From Ptychodera flava (lineage: Eukaryota; Hemichordata; Enteropneusta; Ptychoderidae): a stretch of DNA of 64,000 bases. The notes under the pieces are model-generated. The model saw only the letters and a list, made by a program, of their open reading frames with translations, was not told the origin of the DNA and did no database searches. Made by a program: the position numbers and the translations under genes. Positions 35,240 to 46,436 of the stretch are shown piece by piece (within the stretch, counting starts at the first letter, position 1; each line of letters opens with the position of its first letter). Location of the stretch: contig NC_091932.1 in the NCBI RefSeq assembly GCF_041260155.1, positions 9,976,804 through 10,040,803 on the forward strand, written 5' to 3'.

Positions 35240-37400
35240 AAAATGAACCCATAGAAATGTCTTACTGATTATATACCTCAAACTATGAAATGTGTCGAAA
35301 TACATGAAATATATGACGACATTTTTATAGCATGAACGCTTGAAAGGACAGCATACAGTGCATGTGGTGCCAGCACTCACCTATAACTTGATTGAAACCT
35401 CAAAGTGAACGACCACACCGGGAGATGGGATTGAAAATCGAGACTGGAACCATTATATACATACCTGAAGTCTAAATGTCACATTTACATAATCAGATTC
35501 TTACAAACCTCAAACAAGATAGATTAGATTTTTCTGAGATTACGCATCATGATCGGTGACATCACACCTATTAATCAAAAGTTAATCCTTAAAATGCATT
35601 TTGGGATAGCATCCTAACACAAAGCTGTGACAGAAATAATTGTTACTTAGCAACAAGCTGTCGATCCAACGTCTGTAAGAGCCTGCAATTTACCATGGTA
35701 TGCCACGCGTGATGGTACGCGTGGCTTGATAATTTCACACGGTTGCCGCAAAGAGTGATACTTGAGGACTTGGAGGTAGCTCTCCGTGCGAACTCCATGT
35801 TGACAGAGGAAACCGAGAAATGCAATGAGCCATGAATGTAGGACGTATAATATGACAAGCAAACCCAAGTGTCTTCCGCCAGTAGCTAGAAATCATTGCC
35901 AGAAATTGTAATTTGAGTAAAAATATATGAATATGAAACTTCTGAAATAAACATCGACAATATCGGCATTTTAGAAAATGTAGTCTTTCAATGTTATTAT
36001 ACAATGGATAAACAATGCGAATCCATAGAAATCTACGGCTTCAGTATTAAAGTACACTATATAGTCTATCAGTTTGGTTTCGCAGTAGATCTCAGTGAGG
36101 TACGGTACGGAATAGCAAAGCTTTAAAATTGAAAAGCTACACCATGTTGGTAGAAAGGAACCCCTTCCAACATTTGTCCAATTTCAAATCTGAGATCATA
36201 GCTCCATATCGGTACTGAGACCATCGTTTAGACTGCCACCCTCCCCGTCGCTAGGCGTTTCTTGGCAGCAGCGCAGACAAGGAGAAAAGTGCACCAGTTA
36301 CTGACTGACCACTTGAAGCCAACGCGTTCACGCCACGATCTTTGCAACAAGGAAACCCACGACCTATCAGATATTTCTAATAATTGGCTGCTTCAACAAT
36401 AGAATAGAAGAGCTATGTTTCTAATCTCCTTGATTTAGTTATATTTCAAAACGTTCTTCCAAACAATATCTGTTTGACCCAATCTAAAATTTATTGAATT
36501 TGCTAAGGAATGTGTCAGCAACTATGTGAACACTCTAATTGAACATTTCACCAGTACAATCAATTTTCTTGAAAATATTCTGTAACTTTCACAAGTTACT
36601 TGGAAAAATGTCAGAATTTCTACACGCTGCGATAATTATCATTCCATGATAATTATTATTCCATTTGTCGGGGTCAGAACTTGAACTTTTTTTCTTTACT
36701 CTTCTGTAAAATACAACAATAGCTGTATGGAATAGATATCAATTCGCATTCAAAGTGTCGGCGTCGTGAGGGGAATTTTGGCATTTTCTTTCTTTACCAC
36801 AGAACTCAAGTAACGTGTTTGTCAAATGGTTCACATTTAAAATTTCCCAATCATATGTGTTATATTTCATTCCGCTTCATGGGCATAGGCACGACTATCA
36901 GTGGTCAAATTTGTGACATCCTTACAGTTAAAATTGTCTTCAGCCGCTTGGATTTTTTTACTTGGTGTCAATGCATCATTCGTAATTCACAAACACTGGA
37001 TATGTCTCCCCAATAGCGTGTTATTGCCGTCAATGCCCTGGTTCTATAGCATGGAGCTAAAACAGGAGCTCAATGGTTCTAGCGAGGTACTTCTATCGAT
37101 GAACCTACTTCTGTGTAAGATTCAGGTTTTATGCGTGAGTTTCGTAAGAGACTTGATCCAAGTCAGTGATTGTGTGAAATAAACTAGTTCATTTCAACAA
37201 GGTGTTAGCGTATTAATGCTACTTTTTATTTGAAATATTTTGACTGAGATTCGTTCAGTGTGATCCTAGCGTCTCCACGCTTCCGTAAGGTGAACTCTGC
37301 GGAGTTTATATGCCTATGCGTGGAGGGCTAGTGACTGCGATCGGGGTCTCCACAACTCATCTCGCTATAACTTCACTACATACATAACGGTGCGGAATTG
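35240..37400. other. No gene seen; upstream region of the minus-strand gene
   Basis: 35704-35727 is a hairpin GCCACGCGT / ACGCGTGGC without matching flanks. 37148-37190 resembles the left end of the 19295 MITE. 37267-37331 is a hairpin with TAGCGTCTCCACGC / GCGTGGAGGGCTA arms. Confidence 0.45.
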
Positions 37401-37740
37401 TTTTATTGTTTTTAGAAAGGTAAGCCGGAAGTTTAAAAAGCTAAATTAGAACTGTCTAAATCTAAATCGAAACTTGGAAAATTTAGCCAGAAGTTTAGAA
37501 AGCTAAATGAGAATATTTCTAAATCTGAATTTAAAATTAGAAAGTTTAGTTACAACTAGCTTGATCTAAATATAGTTCTAAACTTTCTAAAATAGCTGAA
37601 GTTTAGAATTTTCCTCGATTTTCCTTATTATCGCTTTCTATATAGCGTTCAAAATTTAGAAATTAGCTAAAGTTTAGAAAGTCGAGCCGAAGATGAACAA
37701 GTTTTCCAAGGATATATCAGATAAAAACGATAATTGTCGC
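37400..37740. repeat. Degenerate repeat rich in CTAAATTAGAAAGTTTAGA, block 1
   Basis: Variants of TTCTAAACTTTCTAAATTAGC and its complement recur with TCTAAAT and GATCTAAAT phrases. A second block with the same phrases is at 41100-41430. Confidence 0.6.
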
Positions 37741-37849
37741 TTTCTAAATGACTCCATCTTTTACAGTGAGCACGCAGCTTGGAGATTGCAGCCTGGTCAG
37801 CAACATGTTTGATAAGGCTATAAGCATTAATTTGCACCACTGCTTAATC

Positions 37850-38260
37850 TCCACAAATGGATGCGATCGTCGTGGAACTAAGATAATCTCAACACACCTT
37901 GGTCATTTGAACTATGGCAGTATGATTACATTTATTTACATTCGTCTTCTACTTTATTTGTCATAAACAAAGTCTATGGCTATTTGTGAATGTCTTTGAT
38001 TTTGAAGGTAAAAAAACTTTCACAATTTTTCGTCATGAAAGATTTTTTTAATACTTACTGCACAAATGGACGTGTTCGTCGTGAAACTAAGATAATCCCA
38101 ACACACCTTGATCAAACAGTGGCAATATGATTACATTTATTTACATTTGTCTTCTGTGTTTGTCATAAACACTAGGGTGGCTATATGCCAGTCTCTGTTT
38201 TTGACGGTCAAAATAAATCACAATTTTTCGTCATTTATTTAATACTTACTGCCACATTTC
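37850..38260 (+). repeat. Tandem duplication of about 200 bp
   Basis: 37850-38055 and 38056-38260 share CACAAATGGA, AACTAAGATAAT, CAACACACCTTG, TGATTACATTTATTTACATT and CACAATTTTTCGTCAT in the same order, with moderate divergence. Confidence 0.78.
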
Positions 38261-38693
38261 TCTATTTCGTGACATTCAACTTCTTGCCAATTATATACGA
38301 GTTACTGTTTTCGAGGATCTATGGGACAAGTCCCATTTGAGTTTTGGAATTTTAAAACTTTCATCTCGGGGAAACTGATAGTATTTTCCTGGATCTACAG
38401 GACTTCTCCTACAAGCTCACACATTTCACCTCTATACACTTGGGAAAAAACAGATAACAACTGAAATGATGTACCAACGTTTTATCCGATCTAAACTTCA
38501 GATAATTTCTGTATTCAGAACGCTACATAGAAAGCGATAATTATACTTTTGGTTTTGTTGCCGAGCTGATCGTTTTTAGCTAGTTTAGCTCCCATTGGGA
38601 ATACACGTAGTTTTGAAATGGCTTTTTGTGGAAAAGACAGTTCGGCAACTAGCTTCATAGAAATGATGCTCATCACTAAAATGGTGTCGAGAC

Positions 38694-38721
38694 ATAATAC
38701 CATGGACGTCCATGATAACAC
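38694..38721. mobile_element. Micro-palindrome M9: 14 bp
   Basis: CATGGACGTCCATG (38701-38714), a perfect palindrome, flanked by ATAATAC and ATAACAC, which agree at 6 of 7. Confidence 0.7.
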
Positions 38722-39184
38722 TCTAAGAACACATCTATCAACAGCCGTTTGATTAGGATATTAACACTACGATTTACTGTGTATTCAAAACAGACGAAGC
38801 TCACGCGTCTGCAGCGTCTTCACATGTGACAGTTGTTTGTGAATATTTTCGATGGGGACGGGTTTTTAGTGACTAATTTCTGACAGTTTTCTTCTGAGTA
38901 TAATCGATCCAAATGAACATCAAACTCTCTTTTAAAATATCCATACTCTATGATGAAAATTCCTTTCTACCACAATCCCTTTCATCTCCGATCTTGGAAC
39001 GCTACTACAACTGGTTTCTATGTGACAAAGCTTGACAAGGGTACACAACAATCATTAGCACCTTGGGCGGTCTTGTGCATGTTATTTACATATCATTTTA
39101 CCCTTTCAATGCTGTTGATATAACATATCGCAAAACTAGAAGCCGTGTTACCTCCAACAGAATCTAAAACCTGTACTAACATAA

Positions 39185-39212
39185 GCCCAATCATGGAGGT
39201 CCATGGCCCAAT
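39185..39212. mobile_element. Micro-palindrome M10: 14 bp with perfect 7-bp duplication
   Basis: GCCCAAT (39185-39191), CATGGAGGTCCATG (39192-39205), GCCCAAT (39206-39212). It is one of the two smallest members. Confidence 0.83.
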
Positions 39213-40222
39213 ACACCAGAATAAATCTTTATTGGCAATACATTTCATAGTCAAACCAACCAATATCGCTGTTCACGGTTACAGGTTTGTTAGCTGTACG
39301 CACCCGACATCGGACAACGCTGCTTGAAATGCGGACAAATTTTATCAATGTTGCATGCATGACTGTTTTTGCATGTTGTAGTTTGAGTCGTGAATATGTC
39401 TTTTAGTATTCGGCTAATAAAATGCATTTTCGTCATTCTTGAATGCATAATTTTCAAAAGTGTAATCTAAAAATGCGGACGAATATTTATTTTTGCATAT
39501 TAATGACAGACCATCAAACGAAGTAACATGTGCCGAGACCAAGACACCTCTTCCAAATCCCTGGGGACGAATATGTAAACAATGCCTTATCTCCAACAAG
39601 CTTATTTTATCTGATAATATGATCGGATAAAATCGATGATATCATAATTACTGTGGTAGAGTCTAATATTAGAAGGGTTGGGAACTGACTCCTTTCCCAC
39701 ATTCTTTCTATTGGATAATATCAGATAATATCGCCGATATGCCATGGTGTAGCTTCTAAGTTAGAGTGCAATATTAAAAGGGTTGGAATGTGGTCCTTGT
39801 TATCGATTTTAATGGGCGTTTGAAGACAGGTGATGGAGGGACTGTGCTTCTACCATGCGATGGAGGAAAATACGAGATTGTTCTACCATGGCAGTGTCGC
39901 TTCTACCACAACGGTTATCCTAATGCCTACTTTTACGAAATAATAAAGGCTATTATACATGAAAAATCGCATTAATTTGAGAAATTTAGAACCAAATTTG
40001 TTTGGTGCTGATTCTTATCGTTGATATCTTATATATTTTTTGTAAAAGTTTTCATCCAGTAAGGAAGGCGACATGATTTGGTTACTTTTAGCTCCAAGAT
40101 GAAAGATTTAGTTCAGAAAGTAAACGCCTGCAAAGGACACAATTCAGAAAATATGGTTGTACTATCGATTACGAATACGGTGATAGGGTGCAGATCGTTT
40201 CCATATCGATACTCAGTCACAC

Positions 40223-40275
40223 CATGGATGTAAAAATGAGACTCTTTTTTTACATACACGGTCCCTCTTACCGTG
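40223..40275. repeat. Two adjoining hairpins of the palindrome family
   Basis: CATGGATGTAAAAA / TTTTTACAT arms at about 40223-40255, followed by CACGGTCCCTCTTACCGTG at 40257-40275. No clear flanking duplication. Confidence 0.55.
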
Positions 40276-41099
40276 CAGTATGTGTTGCACATGGCGGTAA
40301 ACAGTCTGTGTTGCAGTTTGAAACAGTAGCCCGGTTACAAAGAAAAGGGTGAACCACACGATCCATCTTCTACTGTCTATAACTTGTGTTAGCACAGTCC
40401 CTCCATCATATTGTGATTTCAGCTTGTCTTTAAATCATGTATCATTGTCTCAATCGTACACAGGAGAGTTTAGAAGTATTTTTACTATTGACTCGCATCC
40501 ATGGCCCGAAGCAAAGAATTCTAATCACGCATGAAATACTTCTTTTACATTTTTTATATTGTTTTGCATTTATTTACATTTTACCGCTGCATGAAATACA
40601 TTTTATGTTCCGGCTTTTGAAGGAAGGGACTGATCGGAAATCATTTGGAGTTCGGTAAACCTTGCATGAAATACATAAAGTCGGAAGAGCTTTGCACGCA
40701 ATACATGCGCCTAGGGGAAAGATATTTGAACTCTCAAACTTTTAAAATATTCTTTAAGTCTGCCACTTGTGGGGATCCATAAAGTTTTCACCGGCTTCTT
40801 TTTGTGAAAATCGGGAATTTTAACACCCCCCCCCCCCCGAGATAACGCTGGGATGGCAGCCATGTTGAATTTTAAATATTGGTAAATAGTCTTCCATTTT
40901 CGATGTTCGAACGACTTTAATATATTTTTTTAACTTTATACCCTGGAATGAAATACAGATTGTGTTTCGGACTTTGTCGGGAGGACCGACAGGATTTTTG
41001 TACATTCTGAGGACCTTACACGAAATAAATTTCTTTGCATGGAGGTTTTTACCTACATGGTTATGGAGAGCCTATCGGGCAGTAAGGTGCAGAATTGTG

Positions 41100-41430
41100 T
41101 TTTATCGTTTTTAGACCGTTGAGCTAGAAGTTTAGAATGCTAAATAAGAAATGTCTAAATGTATCCGAGCCCAATCTAAATATCGTTCTAAACTTTCTAA
41201 ATTAACCGGCGGTTAGATCGGCTCTCTGAGGAACCAATTTTTTTTACCAGCGATATATCCGATAATTACGATATTTAACCCGATCTAAATAGCGTTCTAA
41301 TCTTTCTAAGTTAGCTAGAGTTTAGATCGGTTACGAGGGGTCCAAAATTTTCTCCAGCGCTATATCCGATAATTACGAATTTACCCCGATCTAAATAGCG
41401 TTCTAAACTTTCTAAATTAGCCTACTCTCT
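41100..41430. repeat. Degenerate repeat rich in TTCTAAACTTTCTAAATTAGC, block 2
   Basis: Three diverged units of about 110-120 bp carrying ATATCCGATAATTACGA and CGATCTAAATAGCGTTCTAA. Confidence 0.65.
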
Positions 41431-41866
41431 CCCGGTTTTCTCTGAATTTTACCCTCTGAAGGGATATGGGCTTTTGCTAAATTAGGAAACAATCAGTTTG
41501 TGAATATTTGACAAGTAAATTCAAATCTTATCGGCCATTTTGATTTCCCACCATTTTCAAAATAGTATTGCAAGGAAACAAAACATAGAATGTCACATTT
41601 GTAAATATTGACTCCTATGCATCGCGTTGGACTATACTCCGTGCAATTTATGTGAATATTTCAGTGCAGATATGCATATTATGCACGGCTTTTGCTTGTC
41701 CGCATAGGGCTGCGATTTAATGTCTGGGCAAACATTTAATTGCAGTGTAATCTTTATCTTCTTCAAAATTGCATATACAGTCCCAAGGAGTAGGTGTATA
41801 CACACACCTTAATTAGTATACATTCTCACAAACTTATTTTAGCTTGAATGATACAGCGCGTGGGGC

Positions 41867-42047
41867 TTTAATACATCCCATTCACACTGTAATTTTAATG
41901 AGGCCACCAAATAATCCTGATTAGAAGTCTCCAGGATAAGCCAGCTGAAACTCGAAGTCTGTGGCATTAGTCCATCCCATTCACACTGTAATGCTAATGA
42001 GGCCACTCAATGATCCTGATTGGAATTCTCCAAGATAAGCCAGCCGA
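41867..42047 (+). repeat. Tandem duplication of about 100 bp
   Basis: Two copies of CATCCCATTCACACTGTAAT, then TAATGAGGCCAC, ATCCTGATT and TAAGCCAGC, spaced about 98 bp. Confidence 0.85.
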
Positions 42048-42187
42048 TGTCTATCCGGTTGACAAGCCTAGTGTAAATGGGTCACTTGTTTATCAAATAA
42101 CTTCCCAACACCAACAATAGCTTGGAAATGTAAAGAAAGTATAAACAAGGGCCTCACGATAAAGTCCCAATCATGCAAAGTGTTTCG

Positions 42188-42229
42188 TACAGACCACAGT
42201 CCCGGTGGACAGAGGAACTGTGTACAGAC
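42188..42229. mobile_element. Micro-palindrome M11: 28 bp with perfect 7-bp duplication
   Basis: TACAGAC (42188-42194), 42195-42222 with ends CACAGTCC / GGAACTGTG, and TACAGAC (42223-42229). Confidence 0.83.
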
Positions 42230-42289
42230 ATAAATGTAAAACATGTATTACGCTTGCGAACGCCAGCCCATGATGGACTGTCCTCTCGA

Positions 42290-43110
42290 AAATGTATTTC
42301 GTGCAAACATTAAATGGAAAACATTTCACGCCAGACTCTCCTGAATTCCGTACGATTTCCAATCGGCATTGGGGATCTATCGGCCCTTACGAAAATTTCA
42401 CGATCAAGAATGTATTTCGTATATTTAAAAACTTCCCAAAATAGGATATAGTATACTTCATGTAAGTCTCTCCATGGGGCTAGTCTCTTTCTAAAAAGTT
42501 ACGACCGTTAACAGCATTAAATGTTTAAAGTCTAAAGACTATAAAAAAATTAATGTCAATTCGTATCTCGTGCCACTCCTCGATCTACAGCTTCAATCTT
42601 TAAATGTATTTCGCGCAAATTTTAAAAGTAAAAAACAATCAACGTTAAAATGTATTGAAGGTTAAAATGTATTTTATCCGAGCCTCTCCACACATAGCCC
42701 CTATTTAAAATGTATCACATGCAAATCTTAAACGTGAAAAATGTAAAAAGTGTATTTCATGAAAGCCTCACCACATCTACTCCCGATCCTTAAATATATT
42801 TTGTACAAACCTAAAATGGTAAAAAATGCATTAAAATGTAATACATGTATTCCGTGCAAGTCTCCCCACACCTAGCCCGACCTTATAATGTATTTCCTTT
42901 AAATCTTAAATGTAAAAAAAATGTATTAAATGTAGCAAATGTCAAAAATGTATTTCGTGCAAGCTCCAGAACTAGCCCCGACCTTAAATATTCTTTTCAT
43001 GCAAACCTTAAATGTAAAAAATGTATTAAATGTAAAACAATGTATTTCATGCAACCCCCCCCCCCCGACCTAGTCCTTATCTTAAAATTATGTCCGTACA
43101 CATGTTAAAA
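42290..43110 (+). repeat. Degenerate tandem repeat with AAATGTATTTCGTGCAAAC units
   Basis: AAATGTATTTCRTGCAAAYCTTAAATGTAAAA-like phrases (shown split: AAATGTATTTC, GTGCAAAC, TTAAATGTAAAA) recur about ten times, with C-rich breaks. Confidence 0.7.
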
Positions 43111-43439
43111 GGCATCCTTTGACTGTTAACTATCTCGTGTATTCATTTCTGATAGTGAATATACAGATGTGAGGAGGGCAGAACTTGATATCATCTATCG
43201 CTCTGTAGTAACGTAACTGCACCAGTGACCAAGAATCAGATCGATTCTTGCGTCGAAAACAAAGTAAAATGTAATTATTTAGCTTAAAATAGAATCTATG
43301 ACGACATGTTTACCGAAAGGGAAACATGGAGTCTTCTCGCGTCTATCTCCATGATTCGGCCAAGCTCAGACTGAAGGCCAAGGGATTGGCTTTGCTAGAC
43401 TGTACTTGGTCAACTATATCATTGACACTATGTATTACC

Positions 43440-45150
43440 GGATTCCATCATCTAACTTCCAAGTTGAGTTAGAATCTAATATTAGAAGGGGCGCGTTTAG
43501 TATGCCCGAAATAAAATTTCTAAATTGATAATGAAATATATAATTTTGCTTCGCTCAGTTAGAAGAGGGGACGGTGGCAGATGCTAGAATCATAATCAAT
43601 ATATGTCGTCTGACTTTTAAATTGGAGTAAATATTAGATGGCGTTCTGTTGCATGCACGACATGTGTTTGTAGGATAATATGTGATGATAAATTTGACAA
43701 TATCATCAAACTTCTCAGTTAGTCTAATGTGAGAAGGGGGTTGACTGTTAATGCCCTGAACATCTCCTCCAGTCTTCTAATATTAGACTCTAACTGAGAA
43801 GATACACTGTAATATCGACTTTATCCGATATTTTTAAATAACCAGTATCTTTATTATGAGACTCTAACGTCTAATATAAAAATGAATTTCGGTACATGCA
43901 TGTGGCGCTTACGCTGTTCTGTCGGTAAATATCCTGTAACTTCTACGTTGGAGTGTACTCTGAGAATGGCGAGTTGGTGGCAGATGCTCGACAAACTGTT
44001 TTATCGGAAATATTTTACGAAATTGTCAGTGGCATACTCTAGCTTAGACAAATTGCGGTGAAATTATCCGATAAATACAAAAAACCGATGTCGCTCCTTC
44101 GTGTTTCGAATAATATCGTTTTGAAGTGAACGCGATACCGCCGGCGAGATTGGTGTCTAGTATTTTCTGGTATACTTGGTTGCTAGCCTTCTTAAATATC
44201 CGATAATATTGGATATTATTGACATTATCTCTCAATATCGTCTGTCTTTTCAAAGATGATGATGCTCAACACCATGTCTAGTCTCCAGACAATGTCGCAC
44301 ACGAACATATCCGAATCAGATGGTATCTGAGTATCGGATAACAGTTGCAACAGTATCATCCCTTATGGTTGCACGCTCCATAGGATTCAATAGTAATTTC
44401 TTGATGACATCGCGGGCCGCATAGTTATCATTTGACTGACAGTGAACCGGAACTATTTTCAACTTTTGACAACTTCGATCATGAATTATGAATTCGATTA
44501 TGAAAATCGTTTTACTTTTCAACATATTTTCGTCTTACATGGAAATAAAGTATATGATTGTCATTTGTATGTAAACCCAAATATTTTTAGTGAAAACTGT
44601 GTAGGAGAGGCATGTACTAAAAACATTATAGCCCAAACAATGGTCTATGTACCCGCGAGACATGAAACCATTTGTGCGGACAAATCGTCCCATGGGAGAT
44701 AATCTATATACCTGCCTTCCGAGAATATCGTACTTACAATAGAGTATCCAAATTAAATAGACTAGATGATACAAGAGGATATTAGATGATATTATCGATC
44801 ATATCTGATAATATCAGATATTTTAGAGGCGAAATTTCAAAGGCGTCAACGGAATTGATAGATATCTATCATATCCATACTATCGGGATAATTTTGAAGT
44901 GGAAAAGGTCGAGGGACAGTGGTGAGGGTTTACTTCGTCGAAATACTAGAAAAACTCTTTTATACAGATAGGCGACACTAGGTGATATGATCGGAGTATC
45001 GGTATGGTCTTCTCTTTCCGCCATGGATCATCATGGAGGTACCTCCACGGGATCATATACTGTGTCGGATATTTTTTACAGGCTTTTCTAAAAATCGATC
45101 TTTTCCAATGGGCTTTTCCTGACATAAACAACAGAGTATCCACTACTTTT
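43440..45150. repeat. Degenerate repeats rich in TATCGGATAATAT and CTAATATTAGA
   Basis: Phrases with ATATCGGATAATATC and CTTCTAATATTAGACTC recur in both orientations, as at 39620-39790 and partly 13.4-14.6 kb. All frames here look incidental. Confidence 0.55.
45025..45056. mobile_element. Micro-palindrome M12: 18 bp with perfect 7-bp duplication
   Basis: GGATCAT (45025-45031), CATGGAGGTACCTCCACG (45032-45049), GGATCAT (45050-45056). Confidence 0.85.
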
Positions 45151-45234
45151 ATAGTAGACGATATATACCCGCTACCGCCTATATATGAAGTGTCATAGCT
45201 TGATACACGGGTATTATCCGACAGTCATCACTTG

Positions 45235-45310
45235 TTCAACCCATGGATGAACAAAATTTTTTGTACATCCATGCTCGACCATGGATGAACACACCATGGA
45301 GGTGAAAATA
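45235..45310. mobile_element. Micro-palindrome M13 with a second nested hairpin
   Basis: 45242-45273 has arms CATGGATGAACAAAA / TTTTTGTACATCCATG, with flanks TTCAACC and CTCGACC (5 of 7). Directly after it lies an ATGGATGAACA half-copy and then a hairpin CATGGAGG...CTCCATG to about 45318. Confidence 0.6.
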
Positions 45311-45409
45311 AGCTCCATGATTAGACACAACAAAGGTACACCGAATTCTCTTCCCAGTATTCGTTGAATTATATCTTTTCCCCCGTTTGCCCATAGAGGG
45401 TACCTTTAT

Positions 45410-45447
45410 TGTCAAACCATGGAGGTAAAAACCTCCATGATTTGACA
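45410..45447. repeat. Micro-palindrome M14 within a longer palindrome
   Basis: CATGGAGGTAAAAACCTCCATG at the centre (45418-45439), with TGTCAAA on the left and TTTGACA on the right extending the stem. Confidence 0.65.
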
Positions 45448-46036
45448 TACCCTAGCTGACGATGGAGTGTCTTCCACCCCATTGTCTATTGACTAACAAC
45501 ACAGTTCCTAGATACTCCATTCGTTCCTTTGGCGTTTCAGTTGAAACTGGAGTTCATTAATATATGTTTCTATCGTAAAGATTGTAAAGCTGCTATAAAA
45601 AGGGGTAAATTGTGATATGTTCTGAAAGGTAGCAAGTTGTAGGATGATAGGAGCTGGCAACGCTAGATACTAGATACGTAAATTATAAGCGTGTATTAAA
45701 ACGTGCAAAGTGTTCGCATTATACACAGGTTATGGTAGGAAATAAAAGAATATGGTGTAAGGCACGCAAGGAGAGGAAAATATGCCTTTTGCATGGTTGT
45801 AAATAATCCATGCTTTTTGTAACTTTAAAACTAACATTTTTGAACTCAAAGTGACGGGCAAAGCTACATGGCTAATCATTGTTCATTCACACAAATATCT
45901 TGTAAATGTCAAGGGTGAATGTCTCGATTTTAAAGGTCAAAATTAACATATTCGTCATGCGACGCGTCGCTTTCTTTCATGATCACGCTGCCAGCGTAAG
46001 GTTCCCTGAATGACACGTTAGAAAAGCTCTGCGCTG

Positions 46037-46272
46037 ATTGGTAGAAAGCGCTGAAATAAACATTTCGCAACTCCGCCTATCCAGGGTTTACTACCATTCG
46101 TACAACTCCTAATGTGTTAAACTCCGCCCATTCTAGCTGAGGAAAACCCTACTTAAACCTCGAGCTTTTCGTAATATTACCATTCTCCTCCGAGAACTCC
46201 GACAGAACTCAAGTCTGTAGTTCGCATCTGTGTTCGATCTCATCGTCTGAGTTATCAAAGCTACTTTCATAG
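46037..46272 (+). promoter_or_regulatory. Promoter region and 5' untranslated exon of the plus-strand FOXRED2-like gene
   Basis: A reverse CCAAT box (ATTGG, 46037-46041), two CTCCGCC boxes (about 46070 and 46122) and a TTAAA stretch near 46153 precede a likely noncoding first exon that ends at donor CATAG|GTAAGT (46272). The second exon starts at 46407 after TTTTACAG. The exact transcription start is not visible. Confidence 0.5.
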
Positions 46273-46436
46273 GTAAGTTCTTGTAGATCCGTCGTTTTCT
46301 CCGCTTGAGTTCACTTCAATTCACCAATTTTTCTATGCCAAATTTACTAGATTCGGCGATGTCTACGGTAACTAACTATAGGTCTCTACCTTTCCTGCTT
46401 TTACAGGACTTTTTTGTGTTTTCGGTTTCCTGAGAA

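Larger units (their letters stand above)
38270..41095. other. No recognisable gene; several micro-palindromes and TATCGGATAA-type remnants
   Basis: 39620-39790 carries two phrases like CTAATATTAGAAGGGTTGG also found at 43.4-43.8 kb. GGAGGGACTGTG near 39837 and CACAGTCCCTCC near 40395 are outward-facing halves of the palindrome family. CATGAAATACAT-like phrases recur at 40540-41040. Confidence 0.45.

Noticed and set aside
35704-35727. Hairpin GCCACGCGT / ACGCGTGGC as another mobile palindrome
   Set aside because: The ends do not fit the family and the flanks show no duplication.
45025-45447. Hairpins as microRNA precursors
   Set aside because: The stems are short perfect palindromes, several with target duplications, unlike the long imperfect stems of microRNA precursors.
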